Source: J027 sp965215855
Lineage (GTDB): Bacteria; Chloroflexota; Anaerolineae; Aggregatilineales; J027
Direction: 5' to 3'
DNA: 64,000 nt
Assembly (NCBI GenBank): GCA_965215855.1
Contig: CBDCER010000003.1
Location: forward strand, 1,798,001-1,862,000
A program made the translations under genes and the position numbers. Numbering within the stretch: position 1 is the stretch's first letter; each line of letters begins with the position of its first letter. The notes beneath the pieces were generated by a model. That model did not search any database. It saw only the letters and a list, made by a program, of their open reading frames with translations, and was not told the DNA's origin. Below, in pieces: positions 34,951 to 41,785 of this stretch.

Positions 34951-37075
34951 CAGGCCATAGCTCCATTGGTAGGTCAAAGAAGTATTGGTTTACTGACGGC
35001 TGGAGTGAAAACACATCGCTATCACTCGTAGCGCAGAATTCTCTCTCCAAGAACTCCGGTAATGCCTCTATACCGAAAGAAGCGATATAGGAAGCGGCGC
35101 GTTCCGCATGTTCAACTATATAGAGATCATTAACGGACTCTCTGTATTCATGAGCATATTCAAGTCTCCTCAAGTCTTCATTTCGACTTCCAATGCTATT
35201 TTGCCATGCTGCATGAGGCCCCTGAAGACTACTCTCTTCCAAGCTACGGTTGGCATCCTTTATTAAACCGCCGAACATAGGAAAAGTGTAGAACGCCCAT
35301 AGATAACCCATATAGTGATGAGTATTGTGAAAATACGGTCTGCGAAATCCATAGCCAGAACTAAAGGTATTCGCTATCTGCTCTGGCGTAGCGAACGGCA
35401 TATCGTTGTCTAGCTCATCAATGCCCAGGTCGGAAAGGCTTCTAGGTACCGGATATCTTTCTACATCCTCTCTATAGGCTATAGAAGCTAGAGGCAGATA
35501 AAAGGTCGGACTTAAGTCCGGTACTCCAGTGTCAACTGAAAAAAACTGCGGCTCAAAGCCTGAATAGTACCATGCAAGCATACGGACAATGTATGATGTA
35601 TCATCAATAAACCAGGAAAGTATCTCATATCTCCAATTGCTATGAATGACTTCCCAGTAACTTTCAATGAAACACCCCACTTCGGAAATAAACCGTTGAC
35701 AATCTGTAGCGCCACTGGGTGGACACCACGGGCGACGTACTGGAGGCCGTATCCCCCTGCACCTTTCAAGACAGTCGATATATGTAGCTGTCTCGGCTTG
35801 ACTTGGAAATCCTTGCAAATCGCTGCCTGGAAACGCTGGGGGAAATGTCGCGTTCATACAATCCTCTTCGCACGAATCCTGATATGAACAATCCAGTTCA
35901 CCTAGAGATTCGTAGATCTTCCCACTCGGATCCACTAGATTCACCACATTCCCGGCGACATACGCATACCGATTCAGCGACATTGCCTGCTGCAACACAC
36001 CTTCCACCGGATCAAGACTTGGGAATACGCCCAAACCTGAGTTGTAGTAACGTGCCCGATGATACTGCAAGCCATTCGCATCCAACATTTCACCCGTGAA
36101 GGCAAACGGTACATCGAAAGCACCTTGTTCACCAAATGGCGCTCCATACGGTGCAAACAACCGCGACCCTTCTACATCAAAATCGCTATCTGCCTGCACT
36201 CGAACGCTGCCTAAACCATCGTTCACGACCCAATGCCATGTACCGCTACTATCTTGCTGCGACAACAACCCACGCTCATGCACGAAACGTTCAGTATTTG
36301 CGCCAGTCATCGCAGCGATAACCTTTGCTAATCCAGGTTGTACGTCCAGCAGATAGTCAGTCACAACACCACTCACCGTCTGCTGCACACGCTGACCCAG
36401 GCCATTGTAGGCATAGCTACTGTCGCCTGCACCCAACAACCGCCCGGCTCTGTCCCAACTGTAGGACAATGTGCCATCAGCCGTCATCTGACCAGCGTCG
36501 TTGTAAACGAAACCAGCATTCGAAATGCGGTTGGCAGCGTCGTAGGTGTGCGTCTGGCTGCTAAACGGCGACCCATCCACATTGACCACCTCACTCAGTC
36601 GGTTTCCGGCCACATCATAGCTGAAGTCGTACTCACGCACGGGATTGACTGCATCCCAGGCCGCGAAATAGTCCGCTGCCAGCAAACGCGACAGGTCATC
36701 GTAGCTGTACTGGAGGGTCTGCCCATCGTAGAGCGTCTCCATCTGCACGAATTCCAGCTTGAAACTGGTCGGGCTGGTCGGCACAGCGGCTTTGTTGCGC
36801 TCAGGACGGTTGCGGATTTCCAACGTGTGTTGACCTAACCGTGCCAACGGAATAGTGACCTCCAGTTGACCCGATGTGGCGGCATAGGTATCCAGGCTGC
36901 CCCAGAAAACGTTATCGACCAGCACATCGCAGATACTCCGATCCACGTCTGTACCCAGCGTGAGAGTTATTTCCTCACCGAAGAACGAGATTTGCAGCGC
37001 GGCATCGAAGTCCTCGGTCACGCCGTTGACCCAATTGCCACTGTAGACTACTGCATCGTGGTCATCGATCATCAC
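34922..37075 (-). CDS. RHS cassette 12: core with Cys- and His-rich tip of unknown family
   Basis: Core ~385 aa: left allele SFFGEEITLTLGTD, right allele FDVEGSRLFAPYGAPFGEQG. Hinge DPSGK. The tip (~332 aa) opens with a cysteine-rich part (C-S-Y-Q-D-S-C-E-E-D-C), then a helical part with F-H-N-T-H-H-Y-M-G-Y-L-W-A-F and R-N-E-D-L-R-R-L-E-Y-A-H-E-Y-R. The H-N-x-H-H and E-D-L...H-E clusters could form a metal site, but I know no family with this pattern. The tip end overlaps its partner gene. The cassette starts right after a DUF6843-like gene, as cassettes 4 and 8 do. Confidence 0.82.
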   Translation of the reverse strand: MMIDDHDAVVYSGNWVNGVTEDFDAALQISFFGEEITLTLGTDVDRSICDVLVDNVFWGSLDTYAATSGQLEVTIPLARLGQHTLEIRNRPERNKAAVPTSPTSFKLEFVQMETLYDGQTLQYSYDDLSRLLAADYFAAWDAVNPVREYDFSYDVAGNRLSEVVNVDGSPFSSQTHTYDAANRISNAGFVYNDAGQMTADGTLSYSWDRAGRLLGAGDSSYAYNGLGQRVQQTVSGVVTDYLLDVQPGLAKVIAAMTGANTERFVHERGLLSQQDSSGTWHWVVNDGLGSVRVQADSDFDVEGSRLFAPYGAPFGEQGAFDVPFAFTGEMLDANGLQYHRARYYNSGLGVFPSLDPVEGVLQQAMSLNRYAYVAGNVVNLVDPSGKIYESLGELDCSYQDSCEEDCMNATFPPAFPGSDLQGFPSQAETATYIDCLERCRGIRPPVRRPWCPPSGATDCQRFISEVGCFIESYWEVIHSNWRYEILSWFIDDTSYIVRMLAWYYSGFEPQFFSVDTGVPDLSPTFYLPLASIAYREDVERYPVPRSLSDLGIDELDNDMPFATPEQIANTFSSGYGFRRPYFHNTHHYMGYLWAFYTFPMFGGLIKDANRSLEESSLQGPHAAWQNSIGSRNEDLRRLEYAHEYRESVNDLYIVEHAERAASYIASFGIEALPEFLEREFCATSDSDVFSLQPSVNQYFFDLPMELWPDESAWPDNG

Positions 37076-37095
37076 CAGCGGGGCGCTGTCCGGGC

Positions 37096-37120
37096 GACGG
37101 ATGAGTTAAGTAGCCCAGAT
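37096..37120 (-). repeat. partial cassette-boundary element
   Basis: Only the outer ~25 bp (ATGAGTTAAGTAGCCCAGAT) of the boundary element remain at the 5' edge of cassette 12. They are fused to the GCCAATTCT-ACTCACC junction that follows each DUF6843-like gene. Confidence 0.5.
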
Positions 37121-37132
37121 GCCAATTCTTAC

Positions 37133-37636
37133 TCACCAATCAGCAGGCACTAACTGTCCTTCAACCGCATCCTCCTGAATTGCATCGACATCAAGTGGCG
37201 GGTAGCCATTCTCCAGATTTCCTACCCACATGAGATCAAGCACAATCTCTATTCGCTGTGCATAGGCTGGGAAATATGATGAGAAAGCCTGTCCACAACA
37301 AACACCATAACCCGTTTTCCCTGCTGGTTGTACATATACAGGGATTTGGTCTCCGTTAGTGCTTGTAGCACGTTGTTGACCATGCCAGGAAAAAGATGAA
37401 TCAGTTGTGCAAAATAGACCGTCTTCTCCAAATGATACTTGTATAACATTCCCTTGTCTGTTGAGCGGTGTGCCGCCAGGACAGTCATATTGAATAGCGA
37501 GCCATCCTTCGTACCCATTTGGAATATTGTATTCCCAAATGACATCGTCGTTTCTACAACTTGTTAGGACAATTATGTTTAGCAGGAGGTAGAGCAAAGG
37601 TTTGAAAGAGATATGTGATATCAAAGGTTTATCCAA
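37133..37636 (-). CDS. DUF6843-like lipoprotein, partner of cassette 13
   Basis: 167 aa from a TTG start; signal F-K-P-L-L-Y-L-L-L-N-I-I-V-L-T-S-C with a lipobox cysteine at residue 27. The mature part W-E-Y-N-I-P-N-G-Y-E-G-W-L-A-I-Q-Y-D-C-P-G-G-T and the VPADW end match the paralogs at 11620 and 23718. It lies downstream of the DUF3238-like tip of cassette 13, now separated by an IS4-like element. Probable immunity lipoprotein. Confidence 0.85.
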   Translation of the reverse strand: MDKPLISHISFKPLLYLLLNIIVLTSCRNDDVIWEYNIPNGYEGWLAIQYDCPGGTPLNRQGNVIQVSFGEDGLFCTTDSSFSWHGQQRATSTNGDQIPVYVQPAGKTGYGVCCGQAFSSYFPAYAQRIEIVLDLMWVGNLENGYPPLDVDAIQEDAVEGQLVPADW

Positions 37637-37718
37637 TCTAAACTGCTTTATCGTGGCAGTTGGTTGAGTTGTTATCCCTTAATCTGATTGGCAACAACTA
37701 TTTCTCAGGCTTCAGCTA

Positions 37719-37749
37719 GGGTCACTTCTGCTTGCCACAAAAGTGACCC
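37719..37749 (-). promoter_or_regulatory. hairpin downstream of cassette 13 tip
   Basis: Perfect 9-bp stem (GGGTCACTT at 37719-37727, AAGTGACCC at 37741-37749). Compared with 25134-25164 of cassette 9, two positions in the left arm and the two matching positions in the right arm changed together, keeping pairing. Confidence 0.75.
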
Positions 37750-37772
37750 CAAGTTTCAACCATTACTGATTG

Positions 37773-37815
37773 TTATGTGAATAGACAATTCATGTTGAAA
37801 TTGTCATATACTATT
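37773..37815 (-). pseudogene. displaced C-terminal end of cassette 13 tip
   Basis: On the minus strand this encodes I-V-Y-D-N-F-N-M-N-C-L-F-T and a stop, matching the end of the cassette 5 tip (V-V-Y-D-N-F-N-V-D-C-L-F-T). It was cut off from the rest of the tip by the IS4-like insertion. Confidence 0.85.
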
Positions 37816-39277
37816 CAATACCTTCGCCAAATTATGGCGAATTGAGGCAGCGTTCAGTGGTATGAATAGCACCGAGAGACGCCACCGTGTTGAAGATACG
37901 ATCCAATAAAATAGGATCAGGGATTTCTGGAAGTAATTTTAATGTTTCAGCGACATATTTGCGACCACGAAAGAGGGCTTTGAGGTCCAAGACACTGGCA
38001 TCGGGATACTGAGGATGGAGTTGGCGTAGCAGCACCCGTGCGAGGGTGACCATAAAGAGGGACAAGTTGGCGGCGTTGGTGACCGCCGTCTCGGTGACAT
38101 TCATGAAGTCTTCCAGACCCCAGTGCTGCTTGGCGTCGCGGAAGTTGAATTCAATCTGGAAGCGTAGGCTATAGTAGTCAATCAAGCGATCATAAGTTAA
38201 GCTGAGGTCACTACTGAACAGGATCACCCGCGCTTGTTTACCGGTTTTCAGGTTCGTTTTGACAATGATAACAACATTGAGGGGTTGAGCGAAGTCTTTG
38301 TGGAGCAACGTTGCCTGGAAGGTTTGGGTTTGGATACCATCTTCCAGGGTGGTTTCCTTCAAGTAATCATCGGGAATAGCCTGATAGTTGATCTTATCAC
38401 CATACTTGCGCCGCTGACCACGCGGCAGTTGTGGGCCAGCATAGGGGATGTACAACGCCGCGTCATAGCGCATTTTGGAAATCAGGTGCAAGTCACATTG
38501 TCGGGTCATTTGCAGGGCATTATTGTTGCCAAACTTCCCATCCAGTACCAGATAAGTCACCTTGATCGTATCCTTGATAAGTGCCAATTGCCGTTGCACC
38601 ATCTGTTGAATTTGTTGTAATTCCGGTGTCAGTTCCACCTGGGTCTTATCCTTGTTCTTACTGCCTTTGGGACGTCCTGGCTTGCCTCTTTTCTGTTTCT
38701 TCTTGGTCTTTTTCTTGACTGCTTTGGCCGCTGTCTTTTCGGCTTCGCTTCGTACCCGTTGCTCCACCATGCTCGGATAGGCCCGCCGTTCCTCAGTACT
38801 AATCAGTGATAGTCCGAAGAACGCCACGCCCGGCACTGGTTTCCCGTACAATCCCGAAAAGAAGCGATCTACCCCATGCGTCTTCTTGCCGGATTTCGTT
38901 ACGACGCATTCATCGCCTGCCAATAGGTACTCATCTGCTGGGTTGAGTGCGTGTTGGCGAAAAAATGTCCAATGCAGGTCTGCCCAAGGTAGCACCGTGT
39001 GGAACAATCGCTGTATCGTCCGATAGCTCCCGCCCTTGTCGGCCCACCGTGAAATACCCAGCATCGTGACCCGCCCCGTCATCGCTAGAATAGCTGGGAT
39101 AATCCGGCTCAGTTGTCGTATGGTTGTTGGCGATACGTGTGCCTCAAGGCAGAGCAAAAGTGTTACAATATCAATCATGGGCTTTCTTCGTCATGTCTTG
39201 TTGGCTTTGATGTTTACGCAAACAACTTTACACGACGCTAAAGCCCTTTCAATCCCTCATTTTTGGCGAAGGTATTG
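37816..39277 (-). mobile_element. IS4-superfamily-like insertion sequence (1462 bp)
   Basis: Perfect 16-bp terminal inverted repeats (CAATACCTTCGCCAAA at 37816-37831, complement at 39262-39277) and a 6-bp target duplication ACTATT (37810-37815, 39278-39283). It carries one transposase gene. The interrupted DUF3238-like tip can be rejoined by removing the element and one ACTATT. Confidence 0.92.
37832..39178 (-). CDS. IS4-superfamily transposase (DDE)
   Basis: 448 aa. Catalytic Asp residues are in L-A-G-D-E-C-V-V (about residue 88) and Y-L-V-L-D-G-K-F-G-N (about 213). The Glu is in Y-S-L-R-F-Q-I-E-F-N-F-R-D-A-K, an exact Y-x2-R-x3-E-x6-K signature of the IS4 superfamily. A Lys-rich stretch (residues ~150-180) lies between them. 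The 6-bp duplication would suit an IS1634-like or related group, which I cannot settle. The frame looks intact. Confidence 0.9.
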   Translation of the reverse strand: MIDIVTLLLCLEAHVSPTTIRQLSRIIPAILAMTGRVTMLGISRWADKGGSYRTIQRLFHTVLPWADLHWTFFRQHALNPADEYLLAGDECVVTKSGKKTHGVDRFFSGLYGKPVPGVAFFGLSLISTEERRAYPSMVEQRVRSEAEKTAAKAVKKKTKKKQKRGKPGRPKGSKNKDKTQVELTPELQQIQQMVQRQLALIKDTIKVTYLVLDGKFGNNNALQMTRQCDLHLISKMRYDAALYIPYAGPQLPRGQRRKYGDKINYQAIPDDYLKETTLEDGIQTQTFQATLLHKDFAQPLNVVIIVKTNLKTGKQARVILFSSDLSLTYDRLIDYYSLRFQIEFNFRDAKQHWGLEDFMNVTETAVTNAANLSLFMVTLARVLLRQLHPQYPDASVLDLKALFRGRKYVAETLKLLPEIPDPILLDRIFNTVASLGAIHTTERCLNSP

Positions 39278-40941
39278 ACTATTGCTGGGATATTCACCAA
39301 CATTGATGGTGATGTTCGGAATCCGAACGCAGCACAGGAGAGATTCACGGATGCTCCTAATGTCACAGTTATATTAGGCAGAAATTCTGCTGATGGGGCT
39401 AAATCAAACGCCGTTTGTGTTGGTCCACGTGGTGGTAATTGGAGTGCATATACGCCGGTTCCATTTACGCTAATCCATAATTCGTGCCAAGGATAACGGT
39501 CTACTCTGCTGCGAACGCGGATATCATTTGTAGCAAGTGAGAACACTATATCATGGTTGATCTCAATAGCAGGTGAAAATGAAATCAACGGGTTGCTGCC
39601 TGCTCCTTCTATATGTACCTCGTAGAACTCAAATCTTTGTCCTTGGCTAGTATTAACCCAAAATCTGATAGTCGCTGGGTCAGGGGGGGGAGCTTTATCA
39701 GACTCATCGTGGTATTTATAACCAGGTGGCCTTGACAGCCCCGGCGTCATTGGAAGCCAAAGCCCAGGATCCCATGAGTAGTAAGTTGCCCGGGTTATAC
39801 CTGTGTCTTGACTAGAATTGAATGTTGAAATAGCGCAGGTGTCAAACTGTACCCACCACCAGATTCGAGAACTCATTGGCAATGCTTGTGTACCATTATA
39901 CCAGGATCTGTCATCCCCATCCCATGTTGCCATAGTAACTGCAGCAGGATGTGGGAATTGTATCTCAGAAGGTTCGATAAAGGCTGCCGCCCAAATCTCC
40001 ACTGAAGCATTACCACTCGGATCAACAGCATTCACTACATTCCCAGCCACATACGCATACCGGTTCAGCGACATCGCCTGTTGCAACATGCCTTCCACCG
40101 GATCCAGCGACGGGAACACGCCCAGCGACGGGTTGTAGTACCGCGCTCGCAGATGCACCAGTCCATTGTCATCCGTCGGCTCACCAGTAAACCCGAACGG
40201 CGTTTGCTCAGTGCCTTGCTCACCCCAGGGCTGTCCGTAGGGCGCATAGTGGACGCTGTAGGCCGGATCAAAACCCGTGCCATCAACCACACCACGCACA
40301 CTACCTAAACCATCGGTGACCATCCACTGCCAGTCACCATTGCTATCTTGCTGTGACAACAAGCCACGCTCATGCACAAAGCGGTCAGTATTCGCGCCAG
40401 TCATCGCAGCGATAACCTTTGCTAATCCAGGTTGCACATCCAGCAGGTAGTCAGTCACAACCCCACTGACCGTCTGTTGCACACGCTGACCCAGGCCATT
40501 GTAGGCATAGCTACTGTCGCCTGCGCCCAACAACCGCCCGGCTCTATCCCAACTGTAGGACAGCGTGCCATCAGCCGTCATTTGACCAGCGTCGTTGTAA
40601 GCGAAACCAGCATTCGAGATGCGGTTTGCTGCATCGTAAGTGTGAGTCTGGCTACTAAATGGTGACCCGTTCACATTGACAACCTCACTGGTGCGATTCC
40701 CCGCCACATCGTAGCTGAAGTCGTACTCACGCACAGGATTGACCGCATCCCAGGCCGCGAAGTAGTCCGCTGCCAGCAAACGCGACAGGTCGTCGTAGCT
40801 GTACTGGAGGGTCTGCCCATCGTAGAGCGTCTCCATTTGCACGAATTCCAGCTTGAAACTGGTTGCGCTACTCGGCACGGCGGCTTTGTTACGTTCAGGC
40901 CGGTTGCGGATTTCGAGTGTGTGCTGGCCTAAACGTGCCAA
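39238..40941 (-). CDS. RHS cassette 13: core with DUF3238-like tip truncated by IS
   Basis: Core ~310 aa from A-R-L-G-Q-H-T-L-E-I-R-N; homology ends abruptly at 40987 where a TIR-bearing element begins. The tip has S-V-E-I-W-A-A-A-F-I, W-D-G-D-D-R-S-W, S-S-R-I-W-W-W-V-Q-F-D, D-T-G-I-T, S-N-P-L and D-R-Y-P-W-H-E-L, as in cassettes 5 and 9. Its last ~13 native residues are replaced by T-F-A-K-N-E-G-L-K-G-L read from the IS end. The loss is small and the DUF3238 signature is complete, so activity might survive. Confidence 0.83.
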   Translation of the reverse strand: MARLGQHTLEIRNRPERNKAAVPSSATSFKLEFVQMETLYDGQTLQYSYDDLSRLLAADYFAAWDAVNPVREYDFSYDVAGNRTSEVVNVNGSPFSSQTHTYDAANRISNAGFAYNDAGQMTADGTLSYSWDRAGRLLGAGDSSYAYNGLGQRVQQTVSGVVTDYLLDVQPGLAKVIAAMTGANTDRFVHERGLLSQQDSNGDWQWMVTDGLGSVRGVVDGTGFDPAYSVHYAPYGQPWGEQGTEQTPFGFTGEPTDDNGLVHLRARYYNPSLGVFPSLDPVEGMLQQAMSLNRYAYVAGNVVNAVDPSGNASVEIWAAAFIEPSEIQFPHPAAVTMATWDGDDRSWYNGTQALPMSSRIWWWVQFDTCAISTFNSSQDTGITRATYYSWDPGLWLPMTPGLSRPPGYKYHDESDKAPPPDPATIRFWVNTSQGQRFEFYEVHIEGAGSNPLISFSPAIEINHDIVFSLATNDIRVRSRVDRYPWHELWISVNGTGVYALQLPPRGPTQTAFDLAPSAEFLPNITVTLGASVNLSCAAFGFRTSPSMLVNIPAIVNTFAKNEGLKGL

Positions 40942-40987
40942 CGGAATAGTGACCGCCAGTTGACCCGATGTGGCCGCATACGTATCC

Positions 40988-41270
40988 TGGGTACTACCAA
41001 GATCGGCGCGTAGATGTACGTTAACTGTCTGATAAAAACCTCAAATCGCCCGTAAGTTCAGACAAAATGTCGCATTTTACGGTGGGTTTTTGTACGACAT
41101 GAGGTCGCACTTAAACGTCCGTTATCTTCAGACATGATTTCCAGGTGAATTTGCATGGAAAACACCGCAGATTGTTCCAAAATAGTTGCATTGGAGCCAT
41201 TTCCCACCCAAATTCGCCCTCAAAACGTATTCCTTAGCGTACATTTACGGGCGAATCTTGGTGATACCCA
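40988..41270. mobile_element. element with imperfect terminal inverted repeats at cassette 13 edge
   Basis: A 283-bp segment with ~33-bp imperfect terminal inverted repeats (TGGGTACTACCAAGAT... against TGGGTATCACCAAGAT... read from the other end; about 27 of 33 positions match). It replaces the 5' end of the cassette 13 core. No flanking duplication is visible, so it either inserted with a deletion or is old. This accounts for most of the 390-bp stretch without a gene (40942-41332); I see no convincing reading frame in it. Confidence 0.6.
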
Positions 41271-41274
41271 AATA

Positions 41275-41325
41275 GGAGCGACGGCTTTCACGAACCGCCG
41301 CTCCGAACAATCTCCGATAAGGAGA
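41275..41325 (-). terminator. two hairpins after the cassette 14 partner gene
   Basis: A 10-bp stem with one mismatch (41275-41284 with 41295-41304) and a 5-bp TCTCC/GGAGA stem (41311-41315 with 41321-41325), directly downstream of the partner stop at 41333. No U-tract, so a terminator role is only suggested by position. Confidence 0.45.
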
Positions 41326-41332
41326 GTGCTTA

Positions 41333-41785
41333 TCAGTTACTCTGGTCTCTCTCAGTCAGAGTAATCTCCAAGGGGCTTTCAAAGTCCACATAGGTGACAT
41401 AACTAAGGTGTCCTGTTACATATCCATCTGCCGAAACTATCACCTCTAAAATATCGTCCTCGGCAATGTGAGGTATGATACCGTTGAAACTTCCATCCTG
41501 GTCAGTGATGAGAAGAAGATCATCTATAGGTACTGAATTAGGACAGCTTGTTTGCTGTTTACTCCGAATGAGTATCTCGGCTCCGGCTATAGGCTTCTGA
41601 TCTTGGTTACTGACGATTCCTGTCACTCCAACATTGGTAGCAACCCCACAATCAGGTACAGGCATTGTCCTTAACAAAGAACATATACCACACGTAGCTA
41701 CAATTGGAGCCAGAATCACAAGGTAGCCGAATCTTCTAGTAAGGCCGTGTGCTAGGCCCGAAAAATAGCGATACTTGGTATCCAT
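41333..41785 (-). CDS. membrane-anchored carboxypeptidase-regulatory-like protein, partner of cassette 14
   Basis: About 150 aa. I take the ATG at 41785 (AGGAGAT upstream) rather than the TTG at 41794. One transmembrane segment (F-G-Y-L-V-I-L-A-P-I-V-A-T-C-G) precedes a single beta-sandwich domain of the CarboxypepD_reg type: V-T-G-I-V-S-N-Q-D-Q-K-P-I-A-G-A-E-I, then T-D-Q-D-G-S-F, then V-I-V-S-A-D-G-Y. Such domains are passive binding folds. The gene overlaps the end of the tip gene by 50 bp. Presumed immunity or accessory protein by position. Confidence 0.8.
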   Translation of the reverse strand: MDTKYRYFSGLAHGLTRRFGYLVILAPIVATCGICSLLRTMPVPDCGVATNVGVTGIVSNQDQKPIAGAEILIRSKQQTSCPNSVPIDDLLLITDQDGSFNGIIPHIAEDDILEVIVSADGYVTGHLSYVTYVDFESPLEITLTERDQSN

